A stretch of 64,000 bases of DNA from Oopsacas minuta (taxonomy: Eukaryota > Porifera > Hexactinellida > Lyssacinosida > Leucopsacidae). The stretch lies in NCBI GenBank assembly GCA_024704765.1, contig JAKMXF010000066.1:1113883-1177882 (forward strand), read 5' to 3'. The notes under the pieces are model-generated. The model saw nothing but the letters and a program-made list of their open reading frames with translations. It was not told the DNA's origin and did no database searches. Of the stretch, positions 23,001-37,200 are shown piece by piece. The number at the start of each line of letters is the position of its first letter. Positions within the stretch are counted from its first letter, which is position 1. Made by a program: the position numbers and the translations under genes.

Positions 23001-25152
23001 GATAATTGTAGAGAAGTCTGATCCGTAGTTGTCAGAATCATATTTCTATTAGCACTGCCGGGTAGAAATAGCGAGGAATTCCTAGTAAGCTCTTCTATTT
23101 CCATTTCACAAGAATTCAAACACTCACACATAACTGGCTTGCCGGATAACATCGAATATGCAACATGGATAAAATTCGGAGTTCTATATAGCTGAGCCAT
23201 TAGATCGCTATTTCCATGAGAATTTGATTTCAATTTTAATTTACTATTTGTGAATAGGATGGGAGAGTTTGGCAAAAGATTTGGTATGTCGAAAGTAGTG
23301 GTTGAAAGCAAATCGGGTGGAGTTAGATATCCGTCAGATCCTTCAATCGAATCACTCCCCTCAAATGACATAATCTTACTATTATAATCGAAAGCATTGT
23401 GATCTCTCAATAAGTTATAGCCTAATGGATTTACATTCAAAACCTGTTCCTGTGATGCAACCTTAATTCCAACAGGCTCCAAATTACTGACCATCCTCTC
23501 GGCCTCTTTCCTAGAGTGTTTGGTGTTGAAAAGGTTTGGCGAACCGCTGCTAGTGCTGGATGAGTGTAATGGGGGTTGTGACTGACCGTCGCCTGATTCT
23601 AAGGATGAGAATGACTTTGGAGAAAAGCTACCTTTAGTTCTCAATGTTTCATCCTCTTTCTTTTCAGGAAATAGCAAGGGGCCAGTCGTGTATGTAGAAT
23701 TCCTAACTGACCAAACTTTATTAGAATGCTCAGGCTTAAGATTAGTGTTATCTTCAGCCTTTTCAGTGCCTTTAACCGTTTTTTGCCTAGATTGGTATAA
23801 TGACCTTTCTTGAGGGACAAAATTGTTCACAGCGAATTGACCAATTGTGAGTAATGATGATTTTGGTTTGAGGCACATCGTGTCGTAGCGATTCAACAAT
23901 AATACAGAGGTGTCCTGCCGATACATGTGGGCAACGTCCTCAAGTAATCTCCTAATTTCTCCCCACATTTCTCCGGACACGAGTTCTGGCAGTGACCGTA
24001 GTTTCCTATCAAAATTTCTAACTGAAGAAGTGATAGTTGAAAGTGTGTAGGTAGGACTCCCTAACAACGTGCTGGGAGAGATGGAATGACTGTAATTTAG
24101 GTCTGAGTTAACCCTCTTTGTAAATCTCCCAGTTTTCTTAGTCATAGTATCTGAATGAGATCTTAGAATACTACTATGCCCTGGTGATGACGTCACCATA
24201 CCGGTATTATACTTACAAAGCATCTCATCAAGATCTTCCATTAACGATGACATATCTTCCAAATGTGACGTAATATCCTCAACAGCTGATTCGGGCGTTA
24301 TTCCTGGTGGCAGGCTCTTTGGTAAACCTTCAGTTTGTATAATTTGCAAGTCTTTACGTAATAAATTTGAATGTACTTTGAGATCTTTCAGAAATACTTC
24401 GTAATTCCTTCGATGAATATGTGTAACTATCTTTGCTAATGCTTTTACAATTTCTTCGAAAAACAACAAAATTTTGTTTTTATCCTGTGATATGTAGCAA
24501 ATGCAGTATGGACGTTCATTACCGCGTGCATGTAGATCATACACAGTCATATAGTTGACAATAGCCTCAGCATTTTCCATCGGTTCGCTCAACAACATTT
24601 GTACATCTTGATCCAATGAGAATCTGGATAATGGCTCCCCAGAATTATTGCTAACCTTCACATGCCAATCAACTGACAGCACACGAACTGCAAAAGCAAT
24701 TTGATTAAAATTCTGTGGACAACAATCTGGAATGCATAATACAGGAGTTGGTCCTATTTGCTCTGAGAATTCTGCGATGAAAATAAAATCATTGAATTTC
24801 GTTTCTGTGCCAGAAGAAACACTTCCAGATTTTGAACCCTGCCGCCTCAAGGGAGGAATCTTTAAATTTTTACCATACATTTGAATAGGTTTAATTGTAT
24901 GACTGTCTCTGCTTAGTTTTAGTACATTTCTAGTTGACGTGTAAATATTCTATGTTGGCCTACTATTTATTACTTCATAGCAGTATCGATTTCTTCGCTA
25001 CTGATTTAGTGAAACTCTAGATTGTATCTGAAACGTAGCCTACTGTATTGATGACATACAAATAGCCAGCACAGTGACTTCCTACAATAATGGTTTCAAA
25101 TTGCTGTTTGCAATAGAGGAAGTGTTTTGACAGCAATCAAATCACTCGGATA

Positions 25153-25205
<53 letters not shown>

Positions 25206-28200
25206 TTCTAATTGCGTAGTATTGATTTTATTTACTTACCACAGGCTCTAGTTCTTTATGCCATTCACCTAGTTCTTCCATGAATTTATCATGCTCTACT
25301 ATCATATCTTCTATCCTTTCTAGATCATCTGTTGAGCTAGGTATAGGCTCGCCTGATATTCTCTCCATCTCCAAAGTAGCGGTGTCTGTCCAGTATGCGA
25401 TTTTAACCAGTTTATTCTAAACAAAAATACAATAAAACTCCACACAAATTGAGTCATACTAGTTCAGAAACTGGGGTCCATGACCCCTTGGTGGTCCACG
25501 GACAAAGCCAACAGGATCTCAAAATTTGTATTGCAACATATGGGAGGGAGCCAATAGAATGTTTAAATTGGTTTAGGGGTCCACGGTTGAAATAGGTTAG
25601 GAACCGCTGTACTAGCCCTTCATTTACCATTATTTCTTCTATTCCTTTGCTCGCAGCTTCTAGTTCCTGCCTCCGACTATGAATCAGACTTTCAACTTGA
25701 GTCCAGAATTGAGTGATACTAGTTTTTATTTCATTTAAATCTTCAAGACCACTTTCGTGTGCACGAGGTTCAATTTGTTGGAATAACTGTATGAACTCTT
25801 CGAATTGAGGTTTATGTTGCTCGAGTCCTGATTCCATATCACTAATCTTCTTGTTCACAGTTTCCAAGTTATTTGGTGTCAATTCAGTGTTTTTAATAAT
25901 CTCGTTGTAGGTCTATAGATAGAAATTATAAGATTAGTAAATGTTTTATTAACAAACGCCAGAGTGAAACCTCCACAAACGGGCTTGTGAAAACTGAAAA
26001 CCGGGAATTTTGGAAACGGAATGAAAAATGAATTCCTAGTCCCATACATATGTACCTCCACAAACTATATTAATGCACTTACGGGCTCGAGCCAGTTGAG
26101 TAGTTGTATGTCTAGACTAGCTAATCTCTGTGCTGTCTTAGAAGCATTGTATATTTCATCACTCTGTTGCTTCGCTCGTGTGGAGAATACCTCCCATAGC
26201 TGTGAAATCTCTCCGAGCTGATCTTCTATAATGGTTTGATCGTCTATAAGGTTACCTGTGCGGATTGATAGAGATATTTCTTTCATTTCATCTAACATCT
26301 GTTCCATTTCAGGAAGGTGACTAACTAATGCCTACAAGATTACAATCATAACCTCCCAGGAAAAATAGGAGAATCCTGGGAATAATTACACATTTCTGGC
26401 TTTCTCCCACATATTTGCATGGAATTATTGTGTATGGATGTCTAATTTGGAGCTTAAACTTCGTTTTACTTTATGGATATTAAAATTGGAATTCCAGGGA
26501 ATATTTCGAAAACCGGTATTTGAATAAACTAACCTCATGTTTAATAGATATCCCTTCTACAACAGTTATTACTCCATAGCAATTCTCGCTATTATCCAGC
26601 TGATCCATGAAAGCTTCTAAATTTTCTCTCAGCTGATTCTCTCTGACATCAAATTGCTTCAGATCTCCAAGCGCTCGCATAATCCTCTCTCCGCGTGCTG
26701 CTACTTTGCTTTTAACTTGTACTACTAGTGTTTGTAGTTCTTCCGCTTCTGCTGTCATATTCAAAGACGGGAGGGTCTGTAGCACTGAAGTTATAGTGGG
26801 AGACTTAGTAGCTAAATGTGTTGCAAGAGCCTAGAAAATCGATAATGTACGTTAACATTACGTAATTCATATCGCAAAAAATATTGAACAAAATTTCGTG
26901 GATTTTAATTTTTCCAATTTTTCCTTGGATAAACCAGGAATCTCGGGTAGGCTGGAAGTATGCAGTCGAAATTGGGGGTTTGTCCCGTAAATGCCCGAGA
27001 GAGAGGAAAAACCCTGATATCGAATATATTAAAGAGTTTAAAGTCATAATCCATACCCTGTGCTTAGACAATGCTTGCTCTATGAACTCTACATTCGCTT
27101 CCAAGGGAGGAGAAGTGTCAAGTTCTTTATCAGCTTCTTTCAGGAAGTTTATCAGATTCTCAGTTGCTTTGCGGAGTTCTCCAGCTCGTAGATATGCCTA
27201 GAAAAATCAATAAGAAAGCTAGCCAAATTCTTTGAAAAAAATTGAATATTGCGTTTTTGCAAAATCTCAATAAAAATTGTCCAGATGTTTGCTAAAATCC
27301 GCAAAAAAGTGAATTTTGAAACATTTTACCGACAAAAATGGAATTTTACAAAAAATTCACTGGACGCCTCGTCGAGATAGATCTTTTGGAAAATCATATT
27401 TTGTGAGATGGTTACCTCGTCCATTTCCCTCTGTAGAGTTTCCATATCAGTCTGCAGATCTCCATACTTAACTTGCAAGTTAGCTACATTAGTAGATATA
27501 GTGTCTCCGTCTGTTGGACACTTCTTCTCCAAATCTGCGCCCTTCTCACTGATCTTATCCATATCCATCTGTTTATTCACAATCTCCATTAACAGCACCT
27601 TCACACTCTCCAATAGAACTTCTAGTGTATTAAGATCACCTGATTTGAAGGCTGTAGAGAGTTCTGAGAGTTTAATTGTAGCTTGATCAATATACGCGTC
27701 TAGATCACTACACATGGATTCGAATGACTGTGCTTCCATCTGGGCATCTTGTAGATTAGCCTAGAGGAGCGAATGTTTAATATACATACGAATAGCTTCA
27801 AAAATATGTATAAAAGGCTGTGGCTACATTGCCGGAAACTGCACCCAATTTTTTTCATAAAGTGTCGGCAACAGCAAAGCTCAAATTCCTACTCAAACAA
27901 CTCAAGGCCTGGCTCAAAAGACATCCAACGGCCTTGGACTCAGCAGCCAGCACTTTAAGAAAAGAATTGGGTGCCGTTGCTGACACTCTATCCATTTCCT
28001 TATAAAGTTACCGTAACATTCTCTTCCTTGTTCACGACTGACTCTACTTTCCCTTTAACTGAGACAATTGACTTGTCTAATTTAGCTTTATCTGACTCAA
28101 TAGCAAACTTGCTGAGCTCAATATTCAACTGTTCCAAATTACCAACACGAGTCTGCATCTCTTCCAAACTCTCATGAAAAATGTTTATCTTGCTTAATTC

Positions 28201-31200
28201 CTGTGCGCAGGCTTCAGAAACTCCTCTTACCGTAAAGTCAGTATCCAGACTCTTATCAGCTGTTTTTACCCATGTAGATATAGCATCTTCTTCTGTCTTA
28301 ATCTGTGCAGCTAGTCCTGATGTAGTCTGTAGTTGTGCTAGTCTGTCAGTGATAATAGCATGGAGAGATGTTTTGTCTGTTTCTAGATTGTCTCTTTCTA
28401 CAGCCACTGTCTGTATCTACGTACAAGATTACATAAATCATGTTAATAATATGTATGAGATACAGCGAAACCTCCACAAACTGGGCTTGTGGAAAGGGGG
28501 AGTTCTGGAAAGGGAGTGAATTCAAATTCCCACACAAATGGACCTCCCAAAAACGGGGGAAACCGGGTAGTATTTTTCGGCCTCTCTGACTCCCCGTATG
28601 TGAGGTTGCACTGTAATATTATTGTTACCTGATCTGTGAATTCTCCAGTAGCAGCTAATGTTGTTATCTGTACTATTGTATCAGACAAATGTACCATCTC
28701 TTCACTCGTCATGCTATCTAGCTTGTCTTTAATCGCTGTAACCTATTTCAAATATGTAAATATATGTTGTTAAGCATAAAGTAAATATTAGGATAGCAAA
28801 CCTGTGTAATTTCTGTCTTTATTGCCTGAATTTCAATTGGAATATTCGGTTTAAAAGCAGATATTCCTGCACTTATCTCCACCAGTTTAGCGGTTGTCAC
28901 TTTAACCTGCTCTTCAAACAACTGAGCGAGAACCTGCATCTTCTCCAATCTAGTTTCTCTCTGTTGAATTCTACCCTCCAATTGATTCCACAGTTCAAAT
29001 AACTCAACACATTGTTGTGTAGTAGTTTCATGAGATGGTCTTAACTCAGCAGAACATTGACTAGAGACTGCTTCTTGTTTCTGTTTCTCCTCAACGCGAC
29101 TTGAAAGTATTTCTTTGAAACTCTATAACATTGTAAGTAGTAGTCATTCAAGCAAAGCACTTGACAATTTCGAAAATGAATATTGTATCCTTAAATTACC
29201 TTTAGAGATTGCTGTTGTATTTCAAGCAGTTGTGTGTCTAAACCTAATGGTTCCCACTTCGACATAACTTCAACTTTGTCCTGCAGCCAACACATCAAGT
29301 CTTTATGAGTATCTGCGTATTTTGTTGCTAGAGTCAATCCTTCCTTCAGTTTATCATTATACTCACTAGAAACATCATTTAGGCTAGATTGTTCATGCTC
29401 TAATCTAGCTAGCTGTTCAGCTATACCCCCAGGAGATGATGCATTAATCTATATTGAGAGTAAATGTATAATCTTAACTATGCCAACAACGTCTTTTATT
29501 CTAGGCGCTAAACGTACTAAATTCCCCTATACTTACCTGTAGTTTGTGTTTGAGTGCTTTGATAGAACTTTCTATCTCTGAGACTATGGTTTCCACCTGT
29601 TGCATGTCAATCAGCTGTTCTTCCACGATAGTAGGGACTGCTCCAGGAGGACCTTTGTTCTCAATCTGTGACTTGAGTGTGAGAATTCGCTTCAATAACT
29701 GTCCGATTTCATCAGAACCTTCTTGAGCTAGCTGTACCTTATCAGCCAAAACTTGTTCATTTTGTTGAAGTGCTTCACTAAATTCGCCCCACTCAATTTC
29801 TAAACTACTTAGCTTTTGTTTCAACTCTTCATACGAATCAGCAATTTGTGGATCTAAACTGAACTCAGATTTCGAAAGATCCTGTAATTGCTCTGTGTTT
29901 GCTTTGGATATAATACCCATTCCAATTTCCAGAGTTTCTTTGAGTATCTGAACTTTCCCTGTGAGTTTTTCTTTCAACACCTATGATTAATCATAAATTC
30001 GTACAAAAATATTTTCATAAGTTCACTTACGTTATTAAACTCGATTTCTTGTCTAATAATGTCCGAATCAAGTGATGGAGCTGGTCTAGCTTGGAATTCA
30101 GCCTTTGTTTCACTGTACAGAGCTAATAGCATATTCAACTGAGGCTCAAACGGCTGCACAACAATATCTTGGTCTAAGATTCGTGTTTTGGAGGCAATAA
30201 ATGTCTGTCGTAGTGCTTGGAGAGTGGTTTCAAGTTCCTGTACTTGAGTAGCCATTTCTGTTTGATCTAGTTCAGTGTTAATGTTAGCACTTACATCTCC
30301 TAGCTTATGAAGGAGTTCTCTTGATTTGCGTTCCTCCTCTTTCAATTCAGCATCACTTTTCTATAGGAAGTAATTGGAATTAACTGTCAGTTGCTAATCA
30401 CAGAATTAATAGTGTTACTACCTCTATGGTAGTTTTTTGTTTGTCTAGAATGGCTTGGTTTGCAGCTGGTAGAGATATTCCTTGTAGAATTACGCCCATA
30501 TCTGCTACCATTGTAATATGAGATTGTAAATCTCTACAGAGAGCTTCTATCTGAGTTTTCTCATCCCTGAGCTTCTCAATCTTGAAAGAGGAATAATTAA
30601 TAATAATAGTGGAACTCCGAAAGTACGAACTCGTAATTTTCTCCAAAACTGTTTTTCAATAAATTGTATAGGAAAAATATTCCGAAAAGACTTACATACT
30701 TCGGTTAGTATATGCTAATTTTTGTTCCCGAGGGGATAAGTCTTATTTGATTATACTTTAACATAAACATGAGTAATTCCATTTTGCTCGTACCTGGTCT
30801 TTACAATCTTGCTGCTTTTCTGTTAAACTTAATTGCAATTTATTCCATCTTTGCTTAAAATCTTCCAGCAATTCTACTAATGGATGTGTGTCTACTAAAG
30901 ACACGTCACTGCTAGCAATCAGAGATTCACATTCCTCAATGAATGTTCCTGCAGCTGGTTCATAGCTCGATTTCTTACGCATAAATTCCTACAAAATATC
31001 CCATAAATATTGTATAATTATTCAGTAATTGATGAAACTTACTTCTGCAGTTGACAACCAAATTTCAAGCTCAAAAGCTCTAGGTTTGTCAGTCAGAATG
31101 CTTTCTCCTTCTTCTAAAAATTCGTTTATCGGATGGAATAGCTTCATAACATTATCTAGAGCCGCTAATGTTCCTTGTTTGTATTCTAAGCTCTTCTCAG

Positions 31201-34200
31201 AGAGGGACAACAGATCGTCCCACTGTCCGAGCAGTTTATCTGCATCTTCTTGGAACCTGTGTGTAGCATTAGGATCAGCTTCTGTGTTGTAACAGAGGTT
31301 AGGACGGGCATTAGATAGAGTTCTGGCATAGCTCTGGTGACTTTGAGTTATAGTCTGTATAAGAATTAGTTAAATTGTAGGTTAAAAATATGGTAAATCT
31401 ACTTTTACAACTTGTGCAGACTATCACTATAATTATATTACGGTCGATATTGTATTATTTGCCCAGAAATTCGCGAGAAAAGAGGCAATACCTCGGCGGA
31501 AAACACGATTTCCGCTGTAGTCTGTGCTATAACAACATTATATTACTCACCAATATTATTTGATCGTGAATTTGTGCAGATTTTGAATAATCTTCAAAGT
31601 CTGGAGTTTTCATTAGAATTCCTTTATGAAATCTCTAAGAAGGCAAAATAAATAAATATCTCAGAATAGTTTTGCTATAATTATATTACATCTTCGTTCT
31701 TTATTAGCTTAGTAAGACTGTTGATATCTAGTTCGCATCGATCTCTATTGGCTATTTCTAAATCCTCTTCATCTATCCACTGACCTAACTCATCAGCAAG
31801 TCTAGGCAGTAGAGCTACTAGTTTAGTCAGGCCTCCTAGCCCCTGATCTAATCGAGTAGCTTCCGTTAGCAGTAAATCCCAGCGATGTCTCAGGGCCTGA
31901 GCCCCCATTTTTATTGCCGGAGATCCTCCCGCTCCCTCCAGCTGTTCGGAAATATCTGCTAAAGCTGAGAGGGTGGCTTTCAAACCTGGCTCATGTTGTG
32001 GAATTGTCGTATTGATGAAGTCCTGTAATTAATTTTAATTAATACATATATTTGGAATCTGCCCATTCAGGCTACGTAATTTTTAAAATATTTGGTTACT
32101 AAAAATTACACTAAGTACAAGCAAATATACCAAATTTTAACATGCAGTATTAAAATGGGCCAAACTTTTGATTTTTCGCATATTTTAGCCAATTTCTAGA
32201 AAAAAGTTGATTTTGAAATTTCCAGGAATCGAATATTTTCCTATGAAAAACAATTATGTAGCCTGCATGGTAATTATTTCTAAATATAGAAACTTACCAA
32301 TACAGATTGCCTCAAAATTTCGAGATTCTCTTGCCCTTGCGTATCAGCTGTCATTGCTTTGTCACTCATTTTCAAAAGTTGTTCCTCCAGCTGTAGTAAC
32401 CAATCCCAAGCTTCTCCTAACTTATCAAATCCTAACTTCAAGGTTATAAGAGCTCCACCCCAATTATTACAATTATCCTGCAGTTTATTCAATTGTGTTT
32501 CAACAGAGCTTGCTAAAGGCTGTAACTCCGCATGAGTCTTTACATCTTCCATTATCTGTAAAAGTTCTTCAAATTTTTCAGGAAACTGAGTCTGCATATG
32601 GGCTTCCCACCTAATCTGCTCAAAAGCTCTTTCTAGTGTAATACCGAGTGGAGCTTGTTCACTCAAATTCTGTTGCCAGTATCGACACCATGCTTCCAAA
32701 TCAATCAATCTATTCTTCAGCTCCTCGTTCGCCGCCTCATCTTTAAGAGTTGACCAATGTGATCTAGCTTGTCCTATCTTATCTATTATTTTGTCTTTTA
32801 TTAGAGCATCTCCAGGGAGTTTAGCTAAAAGCTCTTCTGAATGAGTTTTAAAATCCATGTAAGCTTGAGTTTTTACTTGCTTGTTGTCACCAATAAGACT
32901 CTACAAACACAAACAAATAACTATGTATATGTTACTTGTTACTTTATAATGGGCTGTTACTAAGCTTCGGGATCAAAGCAATACTTCTTATATTTGCATA
33001 CAGATTCACATGATGTTGAATTTACATGGTAATTAACTCACCATTTTATCCCAGCTGCTAACTGCATCCGCAGAGGCTTCTACTTGTCGGATGAGTTCCC
33101 CGACAGACTCTACAAGCCCCAGTTTCTCTTTGAGGACATCTCTCAGGTGGTTGTGTCTTTCTCTGAGCTTTTTGAGTCGTTGTGGAGTTGTGACGTCATT
33201 TTCTGGATACATTTGTATTACTGCAGATGTTATAATTGTAGGTTCACCGTCGGATAATTCAACCTACAAAATTAATCCAATAATTCCTTATATTCGCGAA
33301 AATCAGCTAAAAATACACTGCATAGACATACACATTGTAGTACAATAGAATGCAAATTCAGTTATAATTTATAACTCACTTCCCAATTCTCATTCATCTC
33401 CATTGAAGTAATTGTTACTTCGCTTCCTGCCTCTATTCCGATCTATAAACGCTACAATGAATATTTGTACATATATTTCACTGTTGCCAGATCATGAACA
33501 AATTCGTGAACTTTCTGACAAAACTGAGAATACATTTTGTAATTAAAGCAGGTAACAACCTCATATGCCTTGACTATCAGATAGCCCAATATCTTCTTGC
33601 TAATAGGACTATTCCTTAGATGATATGGAGGAGCGTGTATAGCTAGATCCTCTAACTCATTCAAGGATACTGCTAGCTCCTGCTCACACTTTATTAAAAC
33701 CTGATTTAACACTGTAATACAGTTTACAGAGTATGAGTCTATCTCAGCTCCATATTGTAAAAGTGTGTTTTCAGCTTTTGATAACTCTGATTCATATTCC
33801 TCTACTTTCATGTTAAGCTAAACAAATAGCATGAAATATTATCAATACAAGAATTCGGAATTCAAACACACTCACCTCTCTATATACACCGTAATCTCTA
33901 ATATGAGTTTCTAAAGCTAGCTGTAAGCTGGCTACCCAGTGTTGTCTCTTTTCAACAGTTTGTGCTTCCAGCTAATTGATTTAATATTAAACACAGAATA
34001 TGGTGCTTATAATATTAAAGCAACTTACTATTATAATATCATTGTAAGCTGGATGTTGAGTTAATGTGCTGAAACTGCTTTGTAGCTTTGTGATTTTAGG
34101 ATTCAGCTCTCTAATTGAATTGTCTAATACCTATATAGGTTGTATTGTTAAAAAATTATTTTTGAAAGGAATAGCAAATTTATTGCTCACTTTCAACTCA

Positions 34201-37200
34201 TTTTCTAGGGTCTGTGGATTAGGTAGAGGATTCCATTTTCTAATTTTCTCTCTAACTTCTAATACTTCCATCTGGTCGTGAATGTCTCTTATAGATTCCA
34301 GAACTTCTTCCAAAATTCTAAGGTCCTCTGCTCTTTTCTTGCTTATCATCTTTAAGTTTGTATAACTGCTCTGTAGAGTATGTAGTTTGAGGCTGAATGA
34401 TTCAGCAACAGCACCCTGTAGTGAGCTAGCTACACGCTGACAGCCTGAGACCTGTTGAGAGAACTGTTCTATCTCTTCGTGGAGTACCGTGTGTGCACTG
34501 ATGGTCTGACGAACTTCCGTAACATTATTGTAGAATTGACCACGCTTTATTCGTTCCTAAAATGAAATTGAAATGTAATTGAATTTGTAATCGAATTGTA
34601 ATTCAAATACTTACTGTGTTGAGTCTAATCCATTCAATTAAGCCATCAATATCAGGGAGTTCTGGCTGTAGTTCTGCCAGAGACTTGTATATCTGATTCA
34701 GATTCTCACACTCAATGCTATATCTATATAGAGACGGAATTGAATATGTATGTTATAAATGTTTGTATAGCTAAACTCACGATTGTTTGACGTCACTGAT
34801 TGCCTTGCATTCTATCGCTGGAAGAGATTGTAGGATTATTTCTGTTTCATTCAGTGCAGTACGATTTGCCTATAAATAACAATAAATGTTTGCAATATCG
34901 CATAAATAATAAATTTTTACTTCTGCTTTTTCGTTAGCAGCTTGTTTACGCTTGTTTAGTTTTTCTAACTTCTTGCTATCATTTGTAGAAGAGTACTCAT
35001 TTTGTAGAGATAATACTTCTGTGTTTAGAGCTTTCAGTTCTGAAGAAATCTTTTGCAACTTCAACTTTGCTTTTTGTGCCAATTCTTCAATATGTTCTAA
35101 TCTAAATTAGTTGCAATTTCTATTATATGCAGAAATTCGTCTTCAATTTACAGACAGCTAATTCCACCGATTTAGCTCAGAATTCGATTAAATAGAGTGT
35201 TTTTATGGCGAAAATATTTTTCGCCTTCATCTAACAACTTACATGCCAATAAGCTTAGATAGCTCAGCAGATCTTTCTAGAGATAACTCTTCTATCAAAT
35301 GTATTTGTTCTAACAACCCTTCTATATCCAGATCAGCTGTAGCATTCTTGTCAGCTCCAGTCATCATCTATAATACAATTTATACAAACTTAATGAAAAC
35401 TATTAATAATGTTGTGAATGCGTACTTTTATTTTCTCTTCAAACCTCTGAATACTGATAACTTCATTTTCCTTCATTTTGCAGTCTTTTGAAGTTCTGTT
35501 TACTACATTAATCTCTCTCTAGACAAATGCATTAAATAAAATCTCTTTCCAAATATATAAATAAGATTAATTACTCTGCAATCTTCTGTATTAGTTGGCA
35601 CTTCCTTCCTGGCTAATAATATTCTCTTTTCTTGTATCCATTTGTTAACCTCTTCGAATCTCTGTTTAAGTTGATCTTTCTCAGACCAAGATGTTCCCTC
35701 AGGTAAAGGAGGTAGAGCTTGCTTCAACATGGACAAATACGTCATTGTGCATTTCTCATCGAATACACCTTTTGCCATATCTACAGACATTCAACATAGA
35801 AATACTCGCAAACTTGCAATGCTTGGATAATCCGGAGATTTCCCTTCATATACATGGAAAATTGAAAATCTCGGAAAAATTTGGTATTTTTGCAATATTT
35901 CTGGAATATTTTCGATGTAGTTAGGGGAAAACGAGAAATACAGGGAAAATATTAAAAATGCAAGGATTTGGCAATGAAAAGCCAGAGAATTCTGTAAAAT
36001 GGATTAGCACGCATATATTCGAGCTAAATTATCAAATAAAAGTAATAGTAATAACCTTCTGGCTCTAGCAATGACATGACGTAGAGTTCTTCTTGTGCAA
36101 CTTGGAAAGCATAATGTAGATTTTCAATTGGATTATTCTTATCGAGTCTGTTAATGTCAATAAGATCAGGTCTATGTCTGTGTATGAGAGCTGAGAATGC
36201 AATTCCATCTGTCCAACTGGTTGTCAAGTCGTTTATACTGACGTCATAATAACCTTCTGTAGCATTTTTGGCCCATTCTATTATCTCTTTTTTCGGGTCT
36301 TTATCTGATTGTGTAATCATTGATATCTAGCAAAACAGTAAATAATAATTGTTCATTTTATTTGATTGCTATATTTGAAGGGAATCTACCTGGAAATGTA
36401 GTATAATAGTCCATATGAGACCTAAAATGAGATTTTTCTTTCCATCAATAATATCTTCAGCTCCAATTCCAACTAGTTTTATCTATAATTCAGTAAATAT
36501 CGTTGAAATTATCGTTTATAGGTTAATTGATCGTTATTTACCTTTCTACTTTTTATGAAGTCTAACACAAAGTTCAAGTTATTGACATTGTGGAATCGCA
36601 TGTGACCTTTCTCAGGGAGTTTCTAAAAGCAAACATATAAATTGTACAAACACAATTTTACAAATTTCTTACAATTGGTTCATCTGTCAATAGTGTTACT
36701 AACATCGCCAACCTTTCTCCAGTAGCTAAGTCTTCATATATGTTATTGACTCGTTGATTAACCTAATAGAATGTAGAGCTAATCAGCTGATAGCATAAAC
36801 AGAATTAAGCATGTACTAACTTTATTTAGATGAGAATTCATCCATCTTGTGAATGTTTTCTTTTGCAGCTCTTCATGTAATGCTATTAATAGTATTATAT
36901 AGATAATATATGCGATAACTAGCAACAGATTCATACAACCCTTATACCAATTTTAACACATTCTGTGGACCCCTGCTGTCGTCCCAGGTTGGGAACCGCT
37001 AGCATAGAGGAAGTGATAGCTAGGACTATGCTAAAATATTCAAAAAATCGAACCTGCTACTTCCATCCGACTCTGTTCATATCCTTCATTCGTTTTCAAA
37101 TTCCTGGGTGAACTGGCACCAGAACTTGCGGTCGGACTCTGAGAACGAGGGTCATAAGGAGACCCCACCTTGGTTACATCTTGGTAATCCTGATAGTCAA

